From NCBI GenBank assembly GCA_964459305.1, contig CAYWNA010000401.1:1-8512 (forward strand): a stretch of 8,512 nt of DNA, read 5' to 3'. A program made the position numbers and the translations under genes. The notes under the pieces were generated by a model. The model saw only the letters and a list, made by a program, of their open reading frames with translations. It had not been told where the DNA came from and ran no database searches. This document shows positions 1 through 7,384 of this stretch, piece after piece. Origin of the DNA: CAYWNA01 sp964459305 (GTDB taxonomy: Bacteria; Planctomycetota; Planctomycetia; Pirellulales; Pirellulaceae). The first letter of the stretch is position 1. Each line of letters begins with the position of its first letter.

Positions 1-2
1 AC

Positions 3-248
3 GCAAACAAGGCACTGTACGATCGCCTTCGTGGAGCATGTGATTACGCGCACAAACTGGGCTTGCGAACCGGCGTCGTCCTCTTCCCTTGCCAAGTGCC
101 TGCTTCCGTCTATCTGGCACATCCCAACGCGCGGGCGGTCGAGGCGGTCAATTACCATGGCATTAACATGTGCCCAACGCGGGCGTGGGACCGCGTCATC
201 TCCTTCGATACGTTTCTGCTGCGCTATTTCGACGAATGCGAAACATGA
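3..248 (+). CDS. Truncated TIM-barrel-like protein fragment, 5' end outside window
   Basis: The reading frame is open from the window edge and ends at TGA 246-248, giving about 81 visible residues. The segment 'YAHKLGLRTGVVLFP' looks like a helix followed by a buried beta strand of a TIM barrel, and 'AHPNARAVEAVNYHGINMCP' resembles the loop in planctomycete glycosidase-like proteins where the substrate region is lined by Cys-Pro. The last residues, 'FDTFLLRYFDECE', look like the helix before the next strand, so the protein seems to stop in mid-domain. Frame 1 continues past this point with a plausible C-terminal helix (about 242-300), which suggests a frameshift or deletion near 240-248. The exact family is not recognised. 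That it is a real coding frame is fairly sure from its composition; the glycosidase assignment is a guess. Confidence 0.5.
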   Translation, partial: ANKALYDRLRGACDYAHKLGLRTGVVLFPCQVPASVYLAHPNARAVEAVNYHGINMCPTRAWDRVISFDTFLLRYFDECET

Positions 249-348
249 GCTTCTGAAACAAGAAGTTGGCTCCATGATAGAACAACTCCACGATAGATGA
301 CGTTCGCCTGTTCGAGGAAAAGCCAATTCTACGAGGCGCGAAAGGCGT

Positions 349-411
349 AGGGCCGGTTCCCACCGGCCGATCAAATGACGATCAAACGCGCGGTCGGTAG
401 GAACCGGCCCT
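349..411. repeat. Double-hairpin palindrome, REP-like element
   Basis: Two 21-base arms, 349-369 and 391-411, are inverted copies matching at 19 of 21 positions, separated by a 21-base spacer. Each arm is also a small hairpin: GGCCGG (351-356) with CCGGCC (363-368) around TTCCCA, and GGTCGG (392-397) with CCGGCC (404-409) around TAGGAA. Two GC-rich hairpins facing each other between genes is the architecture of bacterial interspersed REP/BIME-type repeats. It could also act as a terminator for the upstream gene, but no T-run follows. Copy number elsewhere in the genome is not visible here. Confidence 0.7.
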
Positions 412-435
412 GCTCGCCTCGACCAGTTCTTCATG

Positions 436-443
436 AAAGGAGA
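436..443 (+). promoter_or_regulatory. Ribosome binding site that sets the start at 453
   Basis: AAAGGAGA lies nine bases before ATG 453. It decides this start over the upstream in-frame ATG at 375, which sits inside the palindrome spacer, has no such site, and would place 26 basic residues before the signal peptide. Confidence 0.75.
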
Positions 444-452
444 ACTTTGACG

Positions 453-2060
453 ATGACCAGAAGTACCACCGCTGTCTTGATTCTCTGCACCTTTGCGTGC
501 CATGTGGCAGGAGCAGGAGAGTTAAAGCTCTCCGATCTCACACCCAGGTACGATGCTGTCTTCGAAGTGGGAGATCGCGCGCAATTGTTCATCGATCGAA
601 CGCTGGTTAACACGACGCACAGAGTCTGGTTCACGCAGCACCAAGGGAAGAAACATCCAGCCAATCCATTGGTTGTGGCCGACAAGCCGTGGGAGGGCTG
701 GCGGCTGAATCTTTACGGCAACGTCTTCTACGACCAGGAAGAAAAGACCTACAAAATATGGTACATGGCCGAAGGGGCCGGGGCGCTCGCCGCCAAAGGG
801 AGCGGGATCGTCTGCTACGCCACCAGCATCGACGGTATCACCTGGAAGAAACCGAACGTCGGTACCGTCGATGGCGGGAACGGTCAGCCAAACAACATCG
901 TGTCCGACTGCCATTTGCCAAGCGTAGTCAAAGATGCCGCCGATCCCGATCCGAATCGCCGGTACAAGATGACTGCCGCCCGTCCCGATCCCGGCTATCC
1001 GTCCTTTAGCTATTGGACGATGGTTTCCCCCGACGGGTTTCAGTGGACGGTCGCCGGCAAGAAGCCGATCGCACCGGGTTTCGATGTCGTAACGACTCAC
1101 TGGGACCCTTATCGAAGTCTGTATATCTCCTTTCCCAAAACCTTCTACTTTCCGTGGCGCGGTCAGACTCGTCGGGTGTTTGAGTTGGTTGCAAGCAGAA
1201 ACTTCGAGGACTGGTCAGCCCCGATTCCCGCTTTCCGTCCCGATTTGCGGGATGACGCCGGCACGCTGGCGCGGCTGGAACGAGCGCGACCGATTCTTGA
1301 TCGACCGGACGATCCGGCACTGATGCGGACCGAATTCTATGGGGTGGGGTCCTACGCACATGAAAGCTGTACCATCGCCTTCCCGTGGATCATTACAATC
1401 AACAACAACGCCCGGTGGGGAAATCACGAAGGCCCAGAGGAGGTCCAATTGGCGGTTTCACGGGACTTGGTCCAATGGCATCGCCCGTTTCGTACGCCGT
1501 TGATCGCGTCGGGCAAACAGGGGCAATGGGATTGCGGATATCACACCACGGCTTCCAGCGCGATTCGGGTGGGCGACGAGATTTGGCTTTACTATGGCGG
1601 AGCCAACTACACGCACGGCACGCCCGCCTTGTATCGCCCCACCTTCGAAGATGGTCAGCCCACCGGACGCGGACACCGCTTTACCGGGAGCATCGGATTG
1701 GTCACGTGGAAGCTCGATCGTTTCGTTTCGGTCGATGGGCCGGCCGACGGGGGCACAATAACCACGGTTCCCGTCACCTTCTCTGGAAATCGCCTGGAAA
1801 TCAACGCGGCCGTCAAGTCAGCAGGCCAAGTGGTTGTGGAACTGCTCGACGCAGTCGGCCGCCCCCTCGACGGCTTTTCCAAATCCGATCCGTTCAAAGG
1901 CGACGAAGTACGTCACATCGTCACGTTTTCCGGAGAATCGGATGTCTCAAAGCTGCAAGGCAAACCCGTCACGCTACGATTTCATCTCGCCGACGCATCA
2001 CTCTATAGTTTTGCGTTCCGAAAAGCGGACACCACTCCATCCAGCAATTCCGGGAGGTGA
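453..2060 (+). CDS. Secreted five-bladed beta-propeller glycosidase-like protein (GH32/43-like) with C-terminal beta-sandwich
   Basis: The product is 535 residues starting at ATG 453 behind a strong ribosome binding site. Residues 1-21 are a signal peptide (hydrophobic core 'TAVLILCTFA', likely cut near AGA), so it is exported. Residues 44-52 ('QLFIDRTLV') and 66-74 ('KKHPANPLV') followed by 'YDQEEKTYKIWYMA' (93-106) are the first-blade signature of a large planctomycete group related to GH32/GH43 propellers; repeated 'SPDGFQW', 'SRNFEDW' and 'SRDLVQW' elements mark further blades. Residues 427-522 form a beta-sandwich beginning 'VDGPADGGTI' and ending 'LYSFAF', typical of this group's C-terminus. 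A role in binding or cleaving an extracellular glycan is inferred; substrate unknown. The final 13 residues are atypical and lie in sequence that reads as another gene in frame 2, so the native end was probably lost in a junction. The stop overlaps the next frame as GTGA. Confidence 0.8.
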   Translation: MTRSTTAVLILCTFACHVAGAGELKLSDLTPRYDAVFEVGDRAQLFIDRTLVNTTHRVWFTQHQGKKHPANPLVVADKPWEGWRLNLYGNVFYDQEEKTYKIWYMAEGAGALAAKGSGIVCYATSIDGITWKKPNVGTVDGGNGQPNNIVSDCHLPSVVKDAADPDPNRRYKMTAARPDPGYPSFSYWTMVSPDGFQWTVAGKKPIAPGFDVVTTHWDPYRSLYISFPKTFYFPWRGQTRRVFELVASRNFEDWSAPIPAFRPDLRDDAGTLARLERARPILDRPDDPALMRTEFYGVGSYAHESCTIAFPWIITINNNARWGNHEGPEEVQLAVSRDLVQWHRPFRTPLIASGKQGQWDCGYHTTASSAIRVGDEIWLYYGGANYTHGTPALYRPTFEDGQPTGRGHRFTGSIGLVTWKLDRFVSVDGPADGGTITTVPVTFSGNRLEINAAVKSAGQVVVELLDAVGRPLDGFSKSDPFKGDEVRHIVTFSGESDVSKLQGKPVTLRFHLADASLYSFAFRKADTTPSSNSGR

Positions 2061-2749
2061 TCCACGTAGCAATGCCGGATTCGTCAGGGGAGGTTGCCGA
2101 GCAGGCACATGAGGAGGGACTTTTCGTTATCGGCATGGCCGGGGGCCAGACCTTGAATTCCTTTTGCACGTACGTGGGCGACTCGCAGGAGGCGATGACG
2201 ATGATGGCAGACAGTCCCGAATTCGTCCGTAGGGTTTTCGAGAAAGGAACCGACGCGTCGATCGAGGTGGGAAGAGCCCTTGCTCGCATCGGAGTCGATT
2301 GCCTGTACATCGGCGATTCATGGGTCTCCGGCAGCGTCATCTCGCCGCGGATGTACTCCGATTACTGTAGCCCCTGCTATCACCGCGCCGCGAACGCGGC
2401 GCACGCCAGCGGGTTACTGGTATACAAGCACTGCTGCGGAAATTACAATCCGCTTCTTGAGGCGGTGAAGAAGGATCATCTGGATGGTATTGAGGGCATG
2501 GACCCAACCAGCGGAATGTCCGTGACTCGCACGCGCGAGGCGATCGGCGAGACGCTTTGTCTCATTGGCGGAGTAAGCTGCCTGACCCTGTTACGAGGCA
2601 CACCGGAGCAGGTCTGCGGTGAATCCCAAACCTGCATCCGCGACGGCGGCCCGCGCTACGTCCTGGGCAACGCTTGCGCCGTGCCGCGGTTCACACCGGT
2701 GGAGAACATGCATGCCTTCGCGAGCGCAGCGTTGGAGATCGCTTCCTAG
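2057..2749 (+). CDS. URO-D/MtaA family methyltransferase-like protein, N-terminally truncated
   Basis: The open frame encodes 230 residues of the uroporphyrinogen-decarboxylase superfamily, resembling the corrinoid-dependent methyltransferases (MtaA/MtbA type) more than true HemE. 'YIGDSWVSGSVISP' (84-97) matches the family 'DDWG...SP' segment. H125-x-C127 in 'KHCCGN' and C207 in 'GNACAVP', 80 residues apart, match the family's zinc site that activates the thiol acceptor; 'FTPVENMHAF' is the usual C-terminal signature. Family members are about 340 residues, so roughly 110 N-terminal residues are missing, including the first strands of the barrel. The frame is open upstream to 2009, inside the previous gene, with no good start there; GTG 2057 overlaps the upstream stop (GTGA) and ATG 2072 lies 15 bases after GGGAGG. 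Translation by coupling is possible, but activity is doubtful. The next gene starts 10 bases downstream, suggesting one transcript. Confidence 0.75.
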   Translation: MIHVAMPDSSGEVAEQAHEEGLFVIGMAGGQTLNSFCTYVGDSQEAMTMMADSPEFVRRVFEKGTDASIEVGRALARIGVDCLYIGDSWVSGSVISPRMYSDYCSPCYHRAANAAHASGLLVYKHCCGNYNPLLEAVKKDHLDGIEGMDPTSGMSVTRTREAIGETLCLIGGVSCLTLLRGTPEQVCGESQTCIRDGGPRYVLGNACAVPRFTPVENMHAFASAALEIAS

Positions 2750-2759
2750 AGAGACTGTC

Positions 2760-4364
2760 ATGCGATATCTGCTAACACTGGCGACCCTGCTGATGGTTTT
2801 GTGGGGGAACAGCAGCATAGCCCAACAGAGCGAAACGAAGCTGGCAAACCTGGTGGAACTGAAACAGAAGCGAAAAGAGGCCGCGCACCGCCGCCGCCGA
2901 ATCATTTTCAACAATGACGGGAACGACTACCAATGCCCGGGGCCACCGACGGTGGAGAACTTCCTGAAGTGCCGCACCACTCCGCTTCTGGGGTCACACG
3001 TGGACTCGATCTTCTATTGCTGTGTGGAAGGACTCATCGCTCATCATAACAGTAAAGAGGCCGAGGTTCTGCCGTTGAAGGAAGGGTTCTCCGAGAAGTA
3101 TCCCAATCTGGCGGACGACCTGATCCGGCAGGGGACCGATACGCTGGAAGTGATGGTGGATTTCTGCCGCAAGCATGACATCGAGGTATTCTGCTCCTAC
3201 CGGATGAACGACACGCATGACGTCGGCAACTCCGACATCGTTGCCCGGTGGAAGAAGGACCATCCCGGTTGCCTCTTGGGCAGCGAGCAACAACGTCCCA
3301 GGCACGGCCAGTGGACCGCACTCGACTACGGACGGCCGGAGGTTCGCGACAAAGTGTTTCGGATACTCCAGGAAATCTGCCAGGGATATGCGGTTGACGG
3401 CGTCGAGTTGGACTTCTTCCGCCATCCGGTCTTCTTCAAACGTCACGCCGCGGGCCGGGATTGTGGGCAAGAAGAACGTGACATGATGACCCGGCTGATG
3501 CGGCGAGTTCGCAAAATGACCGAACAGGCAGGGCTCACGCGGGGCCGTCCGATCCTGATAGCGATCCGCGTGCCCGATTCGATCGGCTATTGCTCGGCCA
3601 TCGGGCTGGACATCGTCCGCTGGCTGGAGGAAGACCTCGTCGACATCCTCGTCCCCGGTGGCTATTACCGGTTCAGCCCGTGGCAAGTGACTGTCGAACT
3701 GGGGCACAAGTACAACGTACCTGTGTATCCGTGCCTGAGCGAATCGCGTACGCGCTACCACGGGCTCGATCGTGGCGAAGCAGCCAGCGTCCGCAACTCG
3801 CTGGAGGGCTACCGGGCACGCGCCATGAACGTGTGGGATGCGGGCGCTGACGGCGTGTACATCTTCAATTTCTTCAACCCCCTCAGCCCACTGTGGCGCG
3901 AGCTCGGAGACCGCGAGTCCCTCCAGACGATGGATAAGGTCTACACCACCGGCGCCAGGGGCATCGCGACAATCGAATCAGGATGGATCGGACTCACCGG
4001 GGGAGAGCGATTTCTCAATCGACCGACGTTCGGCCCGGAACGACCGCTCCAACTGGAACCCGGCCGCTCCGTCGAAGTAGTGCTTCGGGCAGGTCAACAC
4101 GTTCGGGAAGACAAAGCCCGACGACTCCTACCGGAAGTCAAGCTCCGTTTAAGGGTGAGCGGCCTAGCCGAGGCGGACGACCTCGCGGTGAAGATCAACG
4201 GCAACTCGTTGGCCGACCGCACGAAAACCGGCGCGTGGCTGGAGTACCCGGTCCGTGCGGGCCTGGTAACCAAAGGCACGAACCGTTTCGACATAGCGAT
4301 CAAGGCGACCAGCGCCAGGAAGCCCGTCCTGGATGACCTCCTGCTTTGGGTCCGGTACAAGTGA
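2760..4364 (+). CDS. Secreted TIM-barrel glycosyl-hydrolase-like protein (GHL10-like)
   Basis: The product is 534 residues from ATG 2760, preceded by GAGAG six bases away and a 10-base gap from the URO-D frame. Residues 1-21 are a signal peptide ending 'SSIA'. Residues 46-395 form a TIM barrel: 'RIIFNNDGNDY' is the first strand, 'DIEVFCSYRMND' (140-151) a central strand, and 'YAVDGVELDFFRHP' (210-223) matches the 'VDGI-LD-R-P' strand-4 signature of GHL10 and related GH13-like barrels, making E216 and D218 candidate catalytic or substrate residues. 'VDILVPGGYY' and 'GADGVYIFNFF' are later strands. Residues about 400-534 form a separate beta-rich domain, possibly carbohydrate binding. This gene looks complete. 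A role in extracellular glycan hydrolysis is inferred from fold and context, and the substrate is unknown. An in-frame start at 2619 lies in the URO-D gene and has no signal peptide directly after it, so it was not used. Confidence 0.8.
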   Translation: MRYLLTLATLLMVLWGNSSIAQQSETKLANLVELKQKRKEAAHRRRRIIFNNDGNDYQCPGPPTVENFLKCRTTPLLGSHVDSIFYCCVEGLIAHHNSKEAEVLPLKEGFSEKYPNLADDLIRQGTDTLEVMVDFCRKHDIEVFCSYRMNDTHDVGNSDIVARWKKDHPGCLLGSEQQRPRHGQWTALDYGRPEVRDKVFRILQEICQGYAVDGVELDFFRHPVFFKRHAAGRDCGQEERDMMTRLMRRVRKMTEQAGLTRGRPILIAIRVPDSIGYCSAIGLDIVRWLEEDLVDILVPGGYYRFSPWQVTVELGHKYNVPVYPCLSESRTRYHGLDRGEAASVRNSLEGYRARAMNVWDAGADGVYIFNFFNPLSPLWRELGDRESLQTMDKVYTTGARGIATIESGWIGLTGGERFLNRPTFGPERPLQLEPGRSVEVVLRAGQHVREDKARRLLPEVKLRLRVSGLAEADDLAVKINGNSLADRTKTGAWLEYPVRAGLVTKGTNRFDIAIKATSARKPVLDDLLLWVRYK

Positions 4365-4365
4365 C

Positions 4366-4390
4366 GAAAAGCTGTCAGGCTTCTTTTTAT
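4366..4390 (+). terminator. Weak possible terminator
   Basis: AAGC (4369-4372) can pair with GCTT (4379-4382), extended to six pairs across one bulged C, and is followed by a short T-run (4384-4388). The stem is weak, so this is only a candidate end for the preceding transcript. It fits the switch from tight spacing upstream to a 164-base gap (4365-4528), in which I see no other structure apart from the ribosome binding site at its 3' end. Confidence 0.25.
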
Positions 4391-4512
4391 CGTACAAGGT
4401 ACTCCTTTTTACGCTTTTGCACGGCAGCGAATCGAAGAGAGCCGGCGACAGCAGTCAATGAGGCGTCACTTCCACCCAAGGTAGTCTCTTGTGAAGTTGG
4501 GCAAACGCGAAC

Positions 4513-4521
4513 GAAGAGGAG
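4513..4521 (+). promoter_or_regulatory. Ribosome binding site for the GTG start at 4529
   Basis: GAAGAGGAG ends seven bases before GTG 4529. The signal peptide begins directly at this codon, which supports a GTG start. Confidence 0.65.
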
Positions 4522-4528
4522 TTGACGT

Positions 4529-6028
4529 GTGAGAACACTGACTACTTTGCTGATTGTGGACATGGCGGCTCTCTGCTGCACGCCGGTAGAAACCGGGGCG
4601 GCGAATAACGCCGACGAATTGGCCAGGCAGATCGAGAGACGCGTTTCGCAAGCGATGAACACGACGCTTCTCCCCGTTCAAGAAGGAGACGTCCTGGAGT
4701 TCGAGCGGTTAGCCGTCACGAGGTCTTGGACAGAGGTGTGGCCTGCCGCCGCCAGCGGCGAGGTGACGCGCACCGTCGAAGCGAAGCTCTGGAACGCCCC
4801 GATTCGGGCGGCGTTGGCCAAGTGTGGGGAGGTGTTTCTGCCCAAGCGCGACAAACCGTACTACATCAACGATCCGGTCGTCTTGAAATCGGGCCAACGG
4901 CTTTGTGCCGACCGCGACGCCGAAATCCGCCTCGTGCCCGGCGCCAACACCTGCATGGTGCGAAATGCGCGCCTCGTCAGCGGTCAAGGCGGACCGATCC
5001 CAACCGACCTCAAACCCGACACACAGATCGTTGTCGAAGGCGGTATTTGGACCACGCTTGCCACCAGCCTGACTCAGTCGAACGGGAACGTCCACGGCCG
5101 GTCTGCCAGGCGACCCAAGGTCCCCTGTTGCCACGGCGTGATCATTATGAGCAACGTGCGCAGCGTCGCGATCCGAAACGTCGTCATCCGGCAATCGAAA
5201 GCCCACGCCATACAATTGAGCAACTGTCGCGAGTTTCTCGTCGAGGGAGTCACCTTTGACGAGCATCGCCGCGACGGCATCCACGTCAACGGTCCCGCAA
5301 GCCACGGAATGATCCGCAATATCCGTGGCGTGACAGGCGATGATTTCGTCGCACTCAACGCCTGGGACTGGCGCAATACGGCTCCAGCCTTCGGGCCCAT
5401 TCACCATGTCTTGGTGGAAGCGATCCACGGCAACCCGCGGCTCGGCGGTACCGACGAAATCCGCTTGCTTCCGGGTACGAAGACCTTTGCCGATGGTGCG
5501 AAGCTCGATTGTCCGATTCATGACTGCGTTTTCCGCGATCTCCGCGATATCCGAACATTTAAGATCTATGACCAGCCAAACCTGGAACTTGGCCGGGACA
5601 AAGACTTCTGCGACCCGGTGGGCACGGTTAGGAATGTCTATTTCGACAAGCTCGCTTTCAATAGGGCTTGCCGTTTTCAGATTGCCGTCAACATCGACGA
5701 ACTCTCGATAAACGATGTCCAGTTGAATTTCGACCTTGATGTGCCTGGCAAGAAGGACTATCGGCTTGTCGAAATCGGCCCCATGTCCCAGACCTACAAG
5801 TTTGACCCAAACGATCCTTCCCGGTGGGTCGAGCTGTTCTCACCCGATCGTGACGTGACCATACGAGGCTTCAAATTGACGAATGTCTGCATGAAAGCTG
5901 GGGGCGTCGTCAAGCCGCTGCCGCATGCCGAAGCCCGCCTGGTCAAGATCGCCGATCAGAAGCCGAACCTGGACTACCCCAAGACCACCCCCCGTGGCGG
6001 CACGGGCAAGGCGATACTAGTGCCATGA
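4529..6028 (+). CDS. Secreted GH28-like right-handed beta-helix protein
   Basis: The product is 499 residues from GTG 4529. The first ~24 residues are a signal peptide ('TLLIVDMAALCC', cut near GAA). Residues 86-140 contain the entry of a pectate-lyase-type beta-helix ('PIRAALAKCGEVFLP', then 'DPVVLKSGQRL'), followed by regular coils such as 'VRSVAIRNVVIRQSKAHAIQ' and 'CREFLVEGVTFDEHRRDGIH'. D249 in 'RRDGIH' and D271-D272 in 'TGDDFVAL' are 22 residues apart, the spacing of the first two acidic motifs of GH28 polygalacturonases. The next motifs are not canonical: 'AIHGNPRLGGTDEIRLLPG' stands where GHG and RIK are expected. It may cut an acidic or unusual polysaccharide, or only bind it. Residues 25-85 precede the helix and are not recognised. 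The stop at 6026-6028 is followed in the same frame by 19 open codons. The gene appears intact. Confidence 0.8.
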   Translation: MRTLTTLLIVDMAALCCTPVETGAANNADELARQIERRVSQAMNTTLLPVQEGDVLEFERLAVTRSWTEVWPAAASGEVTRTVEAKLWNAPIRAALAKCGEVFLPKRDKPYYINDPVVLKSGQRLCADRDAEIRLVPGANTCMVRNARLVSGQGGPIPTDLKPDTQIVVEGGIWTTLATSLTQSNGNVHGRSARRPKVPCCHGVIIMSNVRSVAIRNVVIRQSKAHAIQLSNCREFLVEGVTFDEHRRDGIHVNGPASHGMIRNIRGVTGDDFVALNAWDWRNTAPAFGPIHHVLVEAIHGNPRLGGTDEIRLLPGTKTFADGAKLDCPIHDCVFRDLRDIRTFKIYDQPNLELGRDKDFCDPVGTVRNVYFDKLAFNRACRFQIAVNIDELSINDVQLNFDLDVPGKKDYRLVEIGPMSQTYKFDPNDPSRWVELFSPDRDVTIRGFKLTNVCMKAGGVVKPLPHAEARLVKIADQKPNLDYPKTTPRGGTGKAILVP

Positions 6029-6098
6029 TATGGGGACATTATTCATCGCGTGATTCAGCGACTTCAGGAAGAAGCCGAGGTCGATTAGGGAACTGACA

Positions 6099-6671
6099 AT
6101 GATGGGGTTCGAAAAACGTGTGCTGGCGCTACTCGCCATTGGAGCAGCATTCACGGGCGATGTGGCCGGCGCCGAGATCGACGCGCGGGCCATCGCCAAA
6201 ATCAAAGCGGGCCAAGTGACGGAGGCCAAGGCGTCGTGGTGGGGATTCGATCCCGTCGACTCGACCAAGTCGCTGCAGGCGGCTGTCAACTCCGGCGCCA
6301 AACGCCTGATCGTGGAGAACATGGGCAAGCCGTGGATTGTCACGCCCATCTCGCTGGCTAGCGACCAGGAGATCGTGTTCGAGAAGGGCACCGTGGTTGA
6401 AGCCAAGAAAGGCGAGTTCCGAGGGGGCAACGATTCGCTGTTCCACATCATCCAGAAGCAGAACATCTCGCTCGTTGGCCCTGAGCCGTGCTGCGTATGC
6501 ACCGCTGGGATTACGTCAAGCCGCCCTACCATAAGGCCGAGTGGCGCAACGTGCTGGACATCAAGAGCAGCAAGAACGTCAAGATCATCGGCCTGGCGCT
6601 GGCCAACAGCGGCGGCGACGGCATCTACCTGGGCAGGACCAAGACCGGGGGCACGAACGAAAACGTGCTGA
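6099..6671 (+). CDS. Beta-helix protein, N-terminal part before a frameshift
   Basis: From ATG 6099 (AGGG eight bases upstream; ATG 6102 is an alternative) the frame starts with a signal peptide ('RVLALLAIGAAFTGDVAGA', cut near residue 24). 'DSTKSLQAAVNSGAKRLIVE' (about 50-70) is the classic entry of pectate-lyase-3-like beta-helices, and 'QNISLVG' (about 120-127) is a helix coil. After codon 128, near base 6483, the frame turns to low-complexity Ser/Thr/Arg/Pro text that matches nothing in the family, while the rest of the beta-helix continues in frame 2. Adding one G next to 6483 changes 'GPEP' to 'GPGAVLRMHRWDY' and joins both parts into a 427-residue protein ending at 7381. So only 6099 to about 6483 is true coding sequence; the remainder to 6671 is out-of-frame readthrough. 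Confidence 0.7.
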   Translation: MMGFEKRVLALLAIGAAFTGDVAGAEIDARAIAKIKAGQVTEAKASWWGFDPVDSTKSLQAAVNSGAKRLIVENMGKPWIVTPISLASDQEIVFEKGTVVEAKKGEFRGGNDSLFHIIQKQNISLVGPEPCCVCTAGITSSRPTIRPSGATCWTSRAARTSRSSAWRWPTAAATASTWAGPRPGARTKTC

Positions 6672-7381
6672 TCAAAGACGTGGTATGCGACGGGAACTAT
6701 CGGCAGGGCATCAGCGTGATCACCGCACGGAACCTGCTGATCGAGAACACGGTCATGAAGAACACCGCCGGCACGTCGCCGCAGGCGGGCATCGACTTCG
6801 AGCCGAACTCTGCCGACGAGGAACTGGTCAACTGCGTGATCCGCGACTGCGTGTCGGAAAACAACGCCAGCCGCGGGTACTTATTCGCCCTGCCACACCT
6901 GACCGGCAAGAGCGCACCGCTGTCGGTCAAGTTCGCGAATTGCATCGCACGCGGATCGAGCGGCGTCGCGCTTGCCTTCATCACGGGCAACGAGCACGCC
7001 GACGGGCCGCTAACCGGCACGGTCGAGTTCGTCAACTGCACGTTCTCCGTCGGCGCCGGGCCCGCGGTGACGGTCGACCGCAAACCTGCGTCGGGCGTGC
7101 GAGTCCGCTTCGTCAAGTGCCGAATCGTCAACCCAGCCGTCAGGGCCCCAACCACGCCGCCCATCCTGTTCCGCGCGCGGAAGGGCGACACGTTAAACGT
7201 GGGTGGCGTGGCGTTCGAAGACTGCGTACTCGAAGACGCCATCGATCGGCCGATCATGAAGTATGTGGATTTGTCTGACAGCCTGCGCCTGATTGACGTG
7301 ACCGGCACGCTAACGGTCGTGCGCAAGGGCCGAGAAACGCTTCACAAGTTCACGCAGGCGTATCTCGACAGTCTTCGCTAG
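6488..7381 (+). CDS. Beta-helix protein, C-terminal part after a frameshift
   Basis: This 297-residue frame is the continuation of the gene that begins at 6099. It carries the beta-helix coils: 'NVKIIGLALANSGGDGIYLG' has the 'SGGDGIYLG' turn typical of planctomycete members, then 'ENVLIKDVVCDGNYRQGISV', 'RNLLIENTVMKN' and a Cys-rich ladder ('ELVNCVIRDCVSEN', 'VKFANCIARG', 'VEFVNCTFSV', 'VRFVKCRIVN'). The paired Cys/Asn positions are as in stacked coils. Glycan binding or cleavage outside the cell is likely for the intact protein; the GH28 acidic triplet is not evident, so lyase or structural roles are possible. The ATG at 6488 is probably not a natural start because it has no signal peptide and lies within the family-conserved region. 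A frameshift in the cell, or an error of one base in the assembly, both explain the split. TAG 7379-7381 ends it, three bases from the stop of the facing gene. Confidence 0.75.
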   Translation: MLRMHRWDYVKPPYHKAEWRNVLDIKSSKNVKIIGLALANSGGDGIYLGRTKTGGTNENVLIKDVVCDGNYRQGISVITARNLLIENTVMKNTAGTSPQAGIDFEPNSADEELVNCVIRDCVSENNASRGYLFALPHLTGKSAPLSVKFANCIARGSSGVALAFITGNEHADGPLTGTVEFVNCTFSVGAGPAVTVDRKPASGVRVRFVKCRIVNPAVRAPTTPPILFRARKGDTLNVGGVAFEDCVLEDAIDRPIMKYVDLSDSLRLIDVTGTLTVVRKGRETLHKFTQAYLDSLR

Positions 7382-7384
7382 GTC

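Noticed and set aside
375..452. Upstream ATG for the propeller gene
   Set aside because: It starts inside the palindrome spacer and would put 26 basic residues before the signal peptide; ATG 453 has the ribosome binding site.
522..1100. 192-codon open frame on the minus strand
   Set aside because: It mirrors the propeller gene and shows no recognisable motif.
2619..2759. Upstream in-frame start for the TIM-barrel gene
   Set aside because: It overlaps the conserved C-terminus of the URO-D frame, and the signal peptide begins at ATG 2760.
2994..3761. 255-codon open frame on the minus strand
   Set aside because: It is the complement of the TIM-barrel gene, whose plus-strand frame has signal peptide, strand-4 signature and start site.
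4709..5521. 270-codon open frame on the minus strand
   Set aside because: It lies opposite the GH28-like gene, has no fold signature or signal peptide, and its residue mix (Asp/Val/Gly/Arg) is what the complement of a GC-rich gene gives.
6478..6492. Programmed ribosomal frameshift in the beta-helix gene
   Set aside because: No slippery heptamer or downstream stem is evident, and a one-base loss explains the data more simply.
6017..6532. 171-codon minus-strand frame that could be a transposase piece
   Set aside because: Most of it is the complement of the beta-helix gene and no transposase motif is seen; only the short 6029-6088 stretch remains of interest.
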